Source: Herminiimonas sp. KBW02
GTDB lineage: Bacteria; Pseudomonadota; Gammaproteobacteria; Burkholderiales; Burkholderiaceae_D
Reading direction: 5' to 3'
DNA: 64,000 bases
NCBI RefSeq assembly: GCF_003852535.1
Contig: NZ_QAJP01000007.1
Coordinates: forward strand, 1-64,000
In this document: piece after piece, positions 18,615 to 27,164 of the stretch
Position numbering within the stretch: position 1 is the stretch's first letter
Layout: the number at the start of each line of letters is the position of its first letter
Notes under the pieces: generated by a model
The model's input: the letters and a program-made list of their open reading frames with translations, nothing else
Databases searched by the model: none
What the model was told of the DNA's origin: nothing
Program-made: the position numbers and the translations under genes

Positions 18615-19826
18615 TTAGCTTTTATTGCTACCCAGCATGCGTACTGCTAATGCAGCCAGTGAAGACAAAGTCGCCAGCACCACAACACCGGCCCAGCCAA
18701 ATTGCGACAACAGCAGGCTACCGAGTGCCGCACCGCTGGACATGCCGATGAACATACCGGTGAACAGCAATGCATTCAAACGGCTGCGCGCACCTGGTTC
18801 TATGCTGTAGACGATAGTCTGATGGGCAACCAGGGTCGCTTGCACACCCAGATCAAAACCTATCGTCGCAATCACCAGCAAAGTCAGTTGCATATGGGTA
18901 GGCAGGCTGGGTGCGAGCAACATGACTGCAAACGAAACCGCGCCAAGACCAGCACCCAGACGTGTTACCAATTCAGGGCCGCGTTTATCTGCCAGCTTGC
19001 CAGCCAAAGGAGCGGCCAATGCACCCGCTGCGCCTGCCAGACCGAAGGAGCCGGCCGCAGCGCTACCCAGATGAAAAGGTGCGCCATGTAACATCACTGC
19101 CAGCGTCGACCAGAACGCGCTGAAGCCGAGTGCCAGTAAGCCTTGTGCCAAAGCGGCCTGACGCAGCGCAGGGTGACGACGCCACAACTGCACCATCGAA
19201 CCGAGCAATTGACCGTACGCCAATTGCGTAGTTGGCTGGAAGCGTGGCAAGCCGCGCCATGTGGCAACCGCAATCATTGCAACGCCTACCGAAGCGGCGA
19301 TGTAGACCGAGCGCCAGCCGAACTCTTCTGCGCCAAAGCCGCTGATAACGCGTGACAACAAGATACCGAGCAATAAGCCCGTCATTACCGTGCCGACTAT
19401 TTTGCCGCGATGCGATTCAGGTGCGAGTGTGGCGGCAGCAGGGACGATGTCTTGTGCCATCGTCGCTGTCAGGCCGATCACCAGGCTGCTGGCCAGCAAC
19501 CACATGATGCCGGGAGCCAGGCCGCTGGACAGCAAGGCCAGTGCCAGCAAACCAGCCTTGATCAGGATGATGGTGCGTCTGTCGTAGCGATCACCCAGCG
19601 GCGCCAGCAGCAAAATGCCGAGTGCATAACCGAGCTGGGTCAGTGTCGGTACCAGACCTATCATGCGATCGCTGGCGTGGATGTCTGCGCCGAGTACGCC
19701 GAGCATGGGCTGGCTGTAGTAGAGCGATGCGACGCTCAGGCCGGCGCCGGTGGCCAGCAGCAGAACCAGTGGTGCCGGCAGCGCGGCTTTTTCGGTCTGT
19801 GCATGTGTGGATTGAATAAGCAGCAT
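18615..19826 (-). CDS. Major facilitator superfamily exporter
   Basis: A 403-residue protein with 12 predicted membrane helices. The loop motif GDRYDRRTIIL between helices 2 and 3 is the MFS motif A, and PLAGKLADKRG is its C-terminal counterpart. The family resembles the sugar/drug efflux (AraJ, YgaY-like) branch. AAGGAA precedes ATG 19826. A LysR regulator gene starts divergently 95 bases away, and the gap contains an inverted repeat, so this exporter is the likely target of that regulator. The substrate is unknown. Confidence 0.88.
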   Translation of the reverse strand: MLLIQSTHAQTEKAALPAPLVLLLATGAGLSVASLYYSQPMLGVLGADIHASDRMIGLVPTLTQLGYALGILLLAPLGDRYDRRTIILIKAGLLALALLSSGLAPGIMWLLASSLVIGLTATMAQDIVPAAATLAPESHRGKIVGTVMTGLLLGILLSRVISGFGAEEFGWRSVYIAASVGVAMIAVATWRGLPRFQPTTQLAYGQLLGSMVQLWRRHPALRQAALAQGLLALGFSAFWSTLAVMLHGAPFHLGSAAAGSFGLAGAAGALAAPLAGKLADKRGPELVTRLGAGLGAVSFAVMLLAPSLPTHMQLTLLVIATIGFDLGVQATLVAHQTIVYSIEPGARSRLNALLFTGMFIGMSSGAALGSLLLSQFGWAGVVVLATLSSLAALAVRMLGSNKS

Positions 19827-19862
19827 GGGAATTCCTTGTTATTAACGACAGAACGGATTTTC

Positions 19863-19903
19863 ATCTATGCGTTTAAGGTTTGGTAGTAGCTCTAAACGTA
19901 GAT
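19863..19903. promoter_or_regulatory. Inverted repeat between MFS exporter and LysR regulator genes
   Basis: ATCTATGCGTTTA (19863-19875) faces TAAACGTAGAT (19893-19903), an imperfect inverted repeat in the 95-base divergent spacer. Another related stretch, TACGCTTAACGT, abuts the LysR start. The position is where LysR proteins normally bind to control themselves and the divergent gene. Confidence 0.45.
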
Positions 19904-19921
19904 TTGTTATACGCTTAACGT

Positions 19922-20881
19922 ATGAAAGAATCAGGGAATCCAGGCGTAGACCGCATCGAACTGATGCAAACCTTTGTCCGTATCGTCGAGACGGGCAGCC
20001 TGTCGGCCGCTGCAGAGCAACTTAAAACCAGCCAGCCCACGGTTAGCCGTCGCTTGCAGGCACTGGAGCGCAGCCTGGGTTTGCGGCTGTTACAACGTTC
20101 GACGCATGTGATGAAGCTGACCGAAGACGGCGAGCGTTGCTATGCGCATGCGAAGGATTTGCTGGATAACTGGAAAGCGATGGAAGCAGACTTGCGTGGC
20201 ACGCAGGATGAGCCGGAAGGCACCTTACGGGTACTGGTGCCGCATGCTTTCGGGCAGGAACATTTAATAACGCCGCTGGCGGATTACCTCGGGCGTTATC
20301 CACGCGTATCTGTGGAGTGGATGCTGCATGACCGTCGTCCCGACTTTATCGCGGAAGGTATCGATTGCGCGATCCAGGTTGGGGTGGTCGATAATCCGTC
20401 GGTGGTGGCGATCAAATTGTTTGATGTACCGCGTATCGTGGTGGCTTCACCGCAACTGGTGTCGGGTATTTCTTCATCGTTGACGGTTGATGATTTGCAC
20501 ACATTGCCGTGGCTGGCGTTCCGTACTTTCTATCGGGAAGAAGTCATGCTGACACGGCAAGCCGATGGCGCAGAGCATGCATTCGAAATCCAGCCGCGCA
20601 TGAGTACCGACAGCCTGTATGCCTTGCGTACCGCAGTGGCGTCGGGTCTGGGTGCCGGGATTATTTCAGGCTGGCTGGTGGCGGATGACATTGCACAAGG
20701 ACGCTTGCTGCATCTCGTGCCTGACTGGCGCGCGCCGTCATTGCCGGTGTACCTGGTGTATCCACATGCGCGTTACTATCCGGCGCGTTTGCGTCTCTTC
20801 CTCGACACCATACGAGCGATACAACCGCTGGGGCAGGAGCTGGGTGTACCTAATGCCGGAAAAGGTAAATCCAAAAAGTAG
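19922..20881 (+). CDS. LysR-type transcriptional regulator
   Basis: A 319-residue regulator with an N-terminal winged HTH (IELMQTFVRIVETGSLSAAAEQLKTSQPTVSRRLQALE, residues about 12-48) and a substrate-binding-like effector domain from about 95 to 300. Length and architecture are normal for the family. It is transcribed divergently from the MFS exporter and probably controls it in response to the exported compound or a precursor. The C-terminus is basic (KGKSKK). The effector is unknown. Confidence 0.9.
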   Translation: MKESGNPGVDRIELMQTFVRIVETGSLSAAAEQLKTSQPTVSRRLQALERSLGLRLLQRSTHVMKLTEDGERCYAHAKDLLDNWKAMEADLRGTQDEPEGTLRVLVPHAFGQEHLITPLADYLGRYPRVSVEWMLHDRRPDFIAEGIDCAIQVGVVDNPSVVAIKLFDVPRIVVASPQLVSGISSSLTVDDLHTLPWLAFRTFYREEVMLTRQADGAEHAFEIQPRMSTDSLYALRTAVASGLGAGIISGWLVADDIAQGRLLHLVPDWRAPSLPVYLVYPHARYYPARLRLFLDTIRAIQPLGQELGVPNAGKGKSKK

Positions 20882-20883
20882 GC

Positions 20884-21258
20884 TTAAGCCGCTGCCGTCA
20901 CAAACTCTATCATCACGCCCGGCGTCGGTACGACAAACAACTGTCGCTCACCGGTAGCGGGTACTTGCGACGACTCGTATTCATAAGTGGCGGCCTGCAA
21001 TTTCGTAATCAGCTTGTTCCACTCGTCTGCACTATCTACCCGGAACGCAATGTGATCAATGCGTGCAGGCGACTTCGTGATGGGTCGTTCGGAATGGGTC
21101 TTGATCAGGTGAATCACGGCTTTGCCGTCGTGGTACAGCCAGTAACCTTCAAAACCAAAAGGCGGGCGCTCGCCTGCCGTGAGTCCGACGATATCGCAAA
21201 AGAACTGGCGTACCGCTTCCAGTTGCGGTGTGACGATGGTGGCGTGATCGATTTTCAT
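20884..21258 (-). CDS. VOC (glyoxalase-fold) family protein
   Basis: A 124-residue protein with the paired beta-alpha-beta-beta-beta modules of the vicinal-oxygen-chelate superfamily. It begins MKIDHATIVTPQLEAVRQFFCDIVGL, contains RIDHIAFRVDS and ends GVMIEFV. The His in each repeat start and the late Glu are the usual metal ligands. Members include glyoxalases, dioxygenases and resistance proteins, and the reaction here cannot be told. It is convergent with the LysR gene, with two bases between stops. Confidence 0.82.
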   Translation of the reverse strand: MKIDHATIVTPQLEAVRQFFCDIVGLTAGERPPFGFEGYWLYHDGKAVIHLIKTHSERPITKSPARIDHIAFRVDSADEWNKLITKLQAATYEYESSQVPATGERQLFVVPTPGVMIEFVTAAA

Positions 21259-21287
21259 GCGGCTATCAAATGAGCAGTGATGGCGTA

Positions 21288-21854
21288 TTAGCTGAACTGC
21301 GTAATCGGGCGATTCTGCGCGATGCTCCAGCCCGCAACCATGTTGCCGGCGGTCTCGGCGTTCGTCGACTGCACTGTGTAAGTCCAGAGTATCTCGGTGA
21401 AGTTCAGCTTGAACTGTTCGGTCGGCATATCGTCCGGATGTGACTGGAACTGGATCTCGCTCACGATGGCATCACGCAGGGACAGCGTGATGATATTGCT
21501 GGTCTTGTCGCCGGAATTGCGTGCGATATAAAGCACGGTAGGCTGATCCTTGCCTTTGCCCAGCGGCTGCGCGCGCAGGCAGTAGTCATATAGCTTCACC
21601 GATGTGTTGTCGACATACTTCACGCACGTCAGTTCGGTAATGATAGGGCGATCAGCCGCAGTGTTATCGTGCGCCTGCTCACCGGTAATCGCAGTTCTGA
21701 GCCGCATCCCCTGATGTACCGAAACGAGTTCTAAACATCTGCCCAGCTTCAGGCTTGCATCCTGCCATTGCGGGTCTATGAGTGAGCCGCCTGTTGTGTC
21801 ACTGGTGGCAGGTATAAAGTCAGGATCGCCGGGTTGCAGCAGGATTAAATCCAT
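21288..21854 (-). CDS. Hcp-like type VI secretion tube protein (orphan)
   Basis: The 188-residue protein resembles Hcp, the ring protein that stacks into the inner tube of the type VI secretion apparatus. The middle and C-terminal pattern (ITELTCVKYVDNTS, LSLRDAIVSEIQFQSH, QFKLNFTEILWTYTVQ) fits the family, and there is no signal peptide, as expected. No other type VI gene is in the window, so it is an orphan hcp, either secreted by an apparatus encoded elsewhere or an evolved Hcp-like protein. It sits between a VOC gene and a DUF2214 gene. Confidence 0.75.
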   Translation of the reverse strand: MDLILLQPGDPDFIPATSDTTGGSLIDPQWQDASLKLGRCLELVSVHQGMRLRTAITGEQAHDNTAADRPIITELTCVKYVDNTSVKLYDYCLRAQPLGKGKDQPTVLYIARNSGDKTSNIITLSLRDAIVSEIQFQSHPDDMPTEQFKLNFTEILWTYTVQSTNAETAGNMVAGWSIAQNRPITQFS

Positions 21855-21905
21855 AGCTATGTTTTAGTTCGATGAAGTGTGTTGGTCGGAAGCGGCAGTG
21901 TACGC

Positions 21906-22361
21906 TTAGTTGCCGAAGTAACCTATGCCCTTGGCAGCCATCGCTGCACACAGGATCATCGCTCCCAGCAGCATCAGTTCCGCATGGATAATGCCGCGCA
22001 GTTTGCGGCTCTGCACATCACTCAGTTCAGGCACCACGCCTTGCTTCAGTGTTTGATTCCACTTCAGGAAAGTCATGGTCGGATGGATGGAGATCAGACC
22101 GACGATGATAAAGAGCACCATCTTGATAATGAAAGGCGCGCTATGCATGTAATAGTCGGCGCCTTTTTCAAAATACATCACACGCAAACCACCAATGATC
22201 AGGATCAGGCCAGCAGCGACGCCGTAGATGGCGTCGTAGCGCTGGATTTTCTTTGCGGTGGCAAGTGTTAACGGTTGCTTCAGTAATAGCATTTCGAAGG
22301 CCAGCGTGAGCATGATGGCCAGGAAGGCTATGTGGTGGAGGAAGGCGACGAATGCATTCAT
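21906..22361 (-). CDS. DUF2214 family membrane protein
   Basis: A 151-residue inner-membrane protein with four hydrophobic helices. The first helix carries HHIAF, and an LRVMYFEKGADYYMHSAPFIIK segment between helices 2 and 3 is typical of DUF2214. The conserved histidines suggest a possible haem or metal role, but that is inference. It is the last gene before the AT-rich insert at 22.4 kb. Confidence 0.8.
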   Translation of the reverse strand: MNAFVAFLHHIAFLAIMLTLAFEMLLLKQPLTLATAKKIQRYDAIYGVAAGLILIIGGLRVMYFEKGADYYMHSAPFIIKMVLFIIVGLISIHPTMTFLKWNQTLKQGVVPELSDVQSRKLRGIIHAELMLLGAMILCAAMAAKGIGYFGN

Positions 22362-22463
22362 ATCTTTTTGTTCTGATAAAAAGTTTTAATTCATTCAAAT
22401 TTTCTTAATGAATGACAGGACTATGATAAATTTCACCACAATCAAACAATGACTGCTTAAATT

Positions 22464-23516
22464 ATGTCGATAGCTAGCCAACTTTCTCATCTTCAAACAC
22501 AGCTCGATTTAGAGCGACGCTTAGTGTCTTTCGATAGTTACGACATGAGTGTTCGACAAATATATGAAATGTTTGTTGAAAAGGCAATTTCAATTCCGCC
22601 CGAATACCAACGTCAATTTGTTTGGGGGCCAGAGCGCGAGTCGGATTTAATTGAATCGATTTTATTGGGGATCCCGGTGCCAAGTCTTTTTATGGCAACC
22701 AATGCAGACTCGACTTGGGAGATTGTGGATGGTGTTCAACGACTTTCGACAATTGCACATTTCGTGGGATTGAAGGACTCGCTCTTAAAAACGATTAATC
22801 GTGATAGCGCGCTGAAGATTGTTGGTCTAGAAAAATTAAATGCACTAAATGATCTTACGTATGAAGATCTTCCGAAATCAGTTCAATTAATGTTTTTAAA
22901 TCGACCTATTCGGGTCACTGTATTAAATGATAAAAGTGATTTAAACGTACGTTTTGATTTGTTTGAACGGCTGAATACAGGCGGTGTTCTGCTTACCAAT
23001 CAAGAAATACGTAATTGCATTTTTAGGGGGCCGTTCAACGAGTCTTTAAAAAAATTATCGAAAAGCGCAAATTTTTCTACTGCTGTGCGATTAAAAGAAT
23101 CTGCACAAAAAAATGGAATGTCAGAAGAGTATGTGTTGCGCTACTTTGCATATCTAGAAAATCATAATCAATTTGGTCATAGTGTAAAAGGCTTTCTAAA
23201 CGATTACATGAAGGTAAATGCTGATAAGCGTTTGTCACCAGCAAAAATTGGGTTGTTTAATAAAACTTTTGATTTGTTAGCGGCAGCTTATCCGAAGGGG
23301 ATAACACGTGGGCAAGCTAGTACTACTTCGGCTAATTTATATGAGGCTTTGGCAGTTGGAACAGCAATGGCGGTTCAGGCTGGAGCGAAGGTATCAGTTG
23401 CTAAACTGAGCAAGATAGCAGGGAACCTAGAGTTAAGAAAAATCACCACGGGTGCGACGAACAGCAAAACAATGGTTTTGAAAAGACTTCATTTTGTTCG
23501 TGATCTTCTAATATGA
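22464..23516 (+). CDS. DUF262 (GmrS-type, ParB-fold) protein
   Basis: The 350-residue protein carries a DUF262 domain at about residues 25-200. Visible are IPPEYQRQFVWGPERESDLIESILLGIPVPSLF (46-76) and VDGVQRLSTI (88-97), which matches the DGQQR catalytic or nucleotide-binding motif of the family with Val in place of the first Gln. The rest looks helical. DUF262 is the N-terminal half of type IV restriction enzymes such as GmrSD, which also need a DUF1524 HNH nuclease half; that half is absent here. Instead a HEPN gene follows with a 4-base ATGA overlap. The gene is AT-rich (21 G/C of 60 at 22861-22920) against neighbours near 58%, suggesting transfer. The ribosome site is weak. Confidence 0.85.
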   Translation: MSIASQLSHLQTQLDLERRLVSFDSYDMSVRQIYEMFVEKAISIPPEYQRQFVWGPERESDLIESILLGIPVPSLFMATNADSTWEIVDGVQRLSTIAHFVGLKDSLLKTINRDSALKIVGLEKLNALNDLTYEDLPKSVQLMFLNRPIRVTVLNDKSDLNVRFDLFERLNTGGVLLTNQEIRNCIFRGPFNESLKKLSKSANFSTAVRLKESAQKNGMSEEYVLRYFAYLENHNQFGHSVKGFLNDYMKVNADKRLSPAKIGLFNKTFDLLAAAYPKGITRGQASTTSANLYEALAVGTAMAVQAGAKVSVAKLSKIAGNLELRKITTGATNSKTMVLKRLHFVRDLLI

Positions 23517-24223
23517 CTTTTAGTATTCAGCGCTCAAGTGGTGACGCTCGGTTTCAAGAAGTACGAGCGTTATTAAGTTTTATTAAGACTCAGGAGTCGG
23601 ATACAACTCCTCCACTTGATAGTGAGCTCGTTAAAACCTTAAGAGGGCTTTTTTTTGTCCATTTGTATGGTGCCTTCGAAAAGACTATCAGCGAGGCAAT
23701 TGAATATTTTTTGCAGGAAGTTGGTACTTTAAGTATTTGCTATTCTCATGCAACGGTAAAATTTCTTCCTACCGCTATGCATTCAAATTTTCAATCGCTG
23801 GAGGCCGGGGAAGGGAAGCGATGGGGCAAACGATTAGAATTTGTTCGTCAATTGGAGGCAAATACAAGTTGTGCCATCAGTAATACGATTTTTTCGGCGC
23901 AACTTCAAAATGTGAGACCCGAGGTTCTATCTGATATTGCAGCGTGTCTCGGTGTTCAAGGGCCAATTCAATCTACTCAGGCAAACTTGCTTTATTTAAC
24001 TGAAGTCGTCGAGAAAAGAAACCAAGTCGCACATGGGCGTAATACTCCAGCGAGTGTTGGCTCCTCCGGACGTTCTAATAACTTAGAAATTAACCTTAAT
24101 GCGGTTATTTTGATTGCACACGAATTTTTTGAGTTGCTTGAATATCATTTCAATCAATTGGAATTTATAGATGTGGCCAATAGATCTAACTATCGACCAC
24201 AAGCGGCCTCTCAAACAATATAA
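23513..24223 (+). CDS. HEPN-domain protein, MAE_28990/MAE_18760-like
   Basis: A 236-residue soluble helical protein. An RNQVAH motif (Arg169 to His174, the Rx4H signature of HEPN ribonucleases) sits in EVVEKRNQVAHGRNT, and an N-terminal helix GLFFVHLYGAFEKTISEAIEYF carries the acidic residues usual for the fold. Such HEPN proteins are typically RNA-cleaving effectors of toxin or defence systems. Its start overlaps the DUF262 stop (ATGA), so the two are translated together. It shares the low GC content of its partner. The sub-family name is from recall and should be treated as provisional; the HEPN call itself rests on the motif. Confidence 0.78.
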   Translation: MTFSIQRSSGDARFQEVRALLSFIKTQESDTTPPLDSELVKTLRGLFFVHLYGAFEKTISEAIEYFLQEVGTLSICYSHATVKFLPTAMHSNFQSLEAGEGKRWGKRLEFVRQLEANTSCAISNTIFSAQLQNVRPEVLSDIAACLGVQGPIQSTQANLLYLTEVVEKRNQVAHGRNTPASVGSSGRSNNLEINLNAVILIAHEFFELLEYHFNQLEFIDVANRSNYRPQAASQTI

Positions 24224-24251
24224 GTTTCTAATTTTTTGAAATCAGTAAAAT

Positions 24252-26000
24252 TTACTTTCCCCAACCATCTTTCAAAGTCACCGCCCGATTAAACACAGGC
24301 TTCCCAGCCTTGCTATCCACGCGATCAGCAACGAAGTAGCCGTGACGTTCAAACTGCAATTTCTCATCCGGCTGTACTGCCGCGACGCCAGGTTCTACAA
24401 ACGCTTGCACCACTTCTTTTGAATTCGGATTCAGTGCCAGTTTGAAGTCCTTGCCGCCAGCGTCTGGATGCGGGTCGCTGAATAGGCGGTCGTACAGGCG
24501 TACTTCGGCTTGCAGTGCATGCGCTGCGCTGACCCAGTGCAGGTTGCCTTTGACTTTGTAGTTGGCCGAACCTTCGGTGCCTGATTTGCTGTCCGGGAAG
24601 TAGGTGCAGTGGACGGCGATGATGTTGCCGTCTGTATCTTTGTCCGCGCCTGTGCATTCAACCACGTAGCCGTAACGCAGGCGTACCTTGTTGCCCGGGA
24701 AGAGCCGGAAGTAGCCTTTGCTCGGCACTTCCATATAGTCCTCTTGTTCTATCCACAGTTCTTTGCTGATAGGGAAGCTACGGTTGCCGCGCTCAGGGTG
24801 ATGCGGATGTACTGGTGCAGAGCATTCGACGGTTTCGCCTTCAGGGAAGTTGTCGATGATGAGTTTGAGCGGACGCAGTACCGCGATGGCGCGTGGCGCT
24901 TTTTCATCGAGGTCTTCACGCAGTGCACCTTCGAGCACGCTGTAGTCTATCCAGCCGTCGGATTTGGTGACGCCTGTACGCTCGCACATCAGTTGGATCG
25001 CTTCCGGTGTGTAACCGCGACGACGCATGCCGACGATGGTAGGCATGCGCGGATCGTCCCAGCCTTCGACGATGTTTTCCTCTACCAGCTGGCGCAGTTT
25101 ACGTTTGCTGGTGACGATGTAGGTCAGGTTGAGGCGCGAGAATTCGTATTGATGCGGCAGGGGCTTGGCGAAGAAGCCGCCTTCTGCCAGGTGCTCGAGC
25201 ACCCAGTCGTAGAACGGACGGTGATCCTGGAATTCCAGTGTGCAGACCGAGTGCGTGATGTTTTCGATCGCGTCTTCGATCGGATGCGCGTAGTCGTACA
25301 TCGGATAGACACACCATTTGTCGCCGGTGCGATGGTGATGTGCGTGACGGATGCGGTAGATGGCCGGGTCGCGCAGGTTCATGTTCGGCGAGGCCATGTC
25401 GATCTTGGCGCGTAGGATGTGCGCACCGTCTTCGAATTCGCCAGCTTTCATGCGACGGAACAGGTCCAGCGATTCGGCTGCCGGGCGGTCACGGAAAGGC
25501 GAGTTTTTGCCTGGTTCACCGAAGTTGCCGCGGTTTTTCGCCATGTCTTCTGCGGACTGGCTGTCGACGTAGGCAAGACCTTGGTTGATCAGGTATTCGG
25601 CCATTTCATACAACTGGTCGAAGTAGTCGCTGGCGAAGTAGAGGTGTTCCTTGTCGTCGTCTTTCCAGTCAAAGCCCAGCCATTTGACGCTGTCTATGAT
25701 GGTGTCTACGTATTCCTGTTCTTCCTTGGTCGGATTGGTGTCGTCGAAGCGCAGGTTGCAGCGGCCGGCGTAGTCGCGCGCCAGGCCGAAGTTGAGGCAG
25801 ATCGATTTGGCGTGACCGATGTGCAGGTAGCCATTAGGTTCCGGCGGGAAGCGGGTGATGACCGTCGGCAGCGGCTGGCCGTCCTTGCCCACACGTTTTT
25901 CGTGTTTACCGGCGGCGAGATCGGCTTCGATGATGCCGCGCAGGAAGTTGGAAGGTGCCGGGGTTGGATTGGTGCTGCCGTTTTTTGAATCGTTGCTCAT
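24252..26000 (-). CDS. glnS: Glutaminyl-tRNA synthetase
   Basis: This enzyme charges tRNA-Gln directly with glutamine. The class I signature HIGH is in PEPNGYLHIGHAKSI (about residues 60-75), and the KMSKS-equivalent is VTSKRKLRQL. The C-terminal anticodon-binding beta-barrels are present. From ATG 26000 the protein has 582 residues, slightly longer than the E. coli enzyme because of a Ser/Thr/Pro-rich N-terminal extension. The frame opens at TTG 26039, which I reject; the chosen ATG has no strong Shine-Dalgarno. It borders the AT-rich insert, 28 bases from the HEPN gene stop. Confidence 0.95.
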   Translation of the reverse strand: MSNDSKNGSTNPTPAPSNFLRGIIEADLAAGKHEKRVGKDGQPLPTVITRFPPEPNGYLHIGHAKSICLNFGLARDYAGRCNLRFDDTNPTKEEQEYVDTIIDSVKWLGFDWKDDDKEHLYFASDYFDQLYEMAEYLINQGLAYVDSQSAEDMAKNRGNFGEPGKNSPFRDRPAAESLDLFRRMKAGEFEDGAHILRAKIDMASPNMNLRDPAIYRIRHAHHHRTGDKWCVYPMYDYAHPIEDAIENITHSVCTLEFQDHRPFYDWVLEHLAEGGFFAKPLPHQYEFSRLNLTYIVTSKRKLRQLVEENIVEGWDDPRMPTIVGMRRRGYTPEAIQLMCERTGVTKSDGWIDYSVLEGALREDLDEKAPRAIAVLRPLKLIIDNFPEGETVECSAPVHPHHPERGNRSFPISKELWIEQEDYMEVPSKGYFRLFPGNKVRLRYGYVVECTGADKDTDGNIIAVHCTYFPDSKSGTEGSANYKVKGNLHWVSAAHALQAEVRLYDRLFSDPHPDAGGKDFKLALNPNSKEVVQAFVEPGVAAVQPDEKLQFERHGYFVADRVDSKAGKPVFNRAVTLKDGWGK

Positions 26001-26164
26001 GGATACGTGTTCTGGGCTAGGCGCAGGGTGAGTGCGCAATATTAAGAAGTAAAGGGCATTTTACCCGAGGCGGGCGGGTGTTGAGCCATAAATGGCTACG
26101 CGCCGTCTCAGAGCGGTTTTTCGCTGTGCGTGGCGGCTGTCGTCAGGTGTAAAGATTAGACGCA

Positions 26165-26193
26165 AAGGCTGGCAGCTGTGGGCTGCCAGCCTT
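26165..26193 (-). terminator. Stem-loop after the DUF1275 gene
   Basis: A perfect 12-bp stem AAGGCTGGCAGC / GCTGCCAGCCTT with loop TGTGG lies 12 bases after the DUF1275 stop. On the minus strand it is followed by TTTGCGT, so the T run is short. It is a likely transcription terminator. Confidence 0.7.
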
Positions 26194-26205
26194 GCCGGAT
26201 AAGGT

Positions 26206-26967
26206 TCAGGAGGCAGAGACGGGTTTGCCGCTTTCCGCTTTGGCTGCCAGTTGGGCTTTTTCGCGCTCTTTTTCCTTTTGCAGGCGTTTGATGACACCGC
26301 GCTCGATGTACATCAGGTAGAGCAGGATGAAGATGGGCAGCAGCAGCGCCAGGAAGCCGGCGTACTGGTAGGCGAACGCAGCGCCGACCGCACCGACGCC
26401 GAAGGCGACCACCGGCCACAGGAATTTGATGCAGCGCTGTTTGACCGCTTCGCTGGCCGAACCGAAGATGACGTCTACCGAATCGATCACGAGCTGGGTC
26501 ACGTTGCCGGTCATCATGGCGGTAGGTGCCAGGTGGGACAGCAGCAGGCGGCCACAGGCGCTGTGCGTGCCCATCGCCATCGCACCGATGATGCCGGCCA
26601 GCTCTGCCATCAGCGTGGGTTCAGTACCGATCGGGCTGGCGAGATAGCCGAGCACCATAAAGGCGATCAGCAGGATGAGTTGCAGGATGTAGGCGTACCA
26701 CAGCGCGTGCAGGCCGCGTTTGAGCAGGGACGCGATGAACAGGCGGGCGAAGACGACGCCGAAGATGAAGGCCGGGAAGGCCAGGATTTTGAGGAGCAGC
26801 GGCCCGCCTTGCGGGTGCGCCATCTCTGCGCCGATCAGCACAAAGTTGCCGGTGACGTGTGCAGTAAATAAACCAAACAGTGCAACGAAACCTAATGTGT
26901 CCACATAGCCAGCCAGGAAGCCAAGGCTGCTATTTTGAATCTTGTGACGCATTTCACTACGCTTCAT
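26206..26967 (-). CDS. DUF1275 (YoaK) family membrane protein
   Basis: A 253-residue inner-membrane protein with about six hydrophobic helices. FLAGYVDTLGFVALFGLFTAHVTGNFVLIG at the N-terminus is the DUF1275 signature, and a HLAPTAMMTGNVTQLVID repeat of it lies in the second half. A basic/acidic tail follows (LQKEKEREKAQLAAK). The function of the family is not established. The frame opens at 27018, but ATG 26967 with GTGAGGA upstream is the better start. Confidence 0.85.
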   Translation of the reverse strand: MKRSEMRHKIQNSSLGFLAGYVDTLGFVALFGLFTAHVTGNFVLIGAEMAHPQGGPLLLKILAFPAFIFGVVFARLFIASLLKRGLHALWYAYILQLILLIAFMVLGYLASPIGTEPTLMAELAGIIGAMAMGTHSACGRLLLSHLAPTAMMTGNVTQLVIDSVDVIFGSASEAVKQRCIKFLWPVVAFGVGAVGAAFAYQYAGFLALLLPIFILLYLMYIERGVIKRLQKEKEREKAQLAAKAESGKPVSAS

Positions 26968-27164
26968 CGATTCCTCACTCCATGCAAAAACATTGTTCAG
27001 GCACGGTATATGATGCAAGCGAGACGGCGCACGATAGCTATAGGAATCGTGGGCAGGAGCGGCTTGCTTCAGATACCTGAAGCAATATTCTCATAAAGCG
27101 ATGACAGTGTCGTTACGAGAATGTGAAGAATGATGTGTGTGCCGTTCCTGGCTATGTGCGGTGC

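Noticed and set aside
24252-24300. AT-rich insert as an integrated phage or transposon
   Set aside because: No integrase, transposase, tRNA or flanking direct repeats were visible around 22362-24252; only composition suggests transfer.
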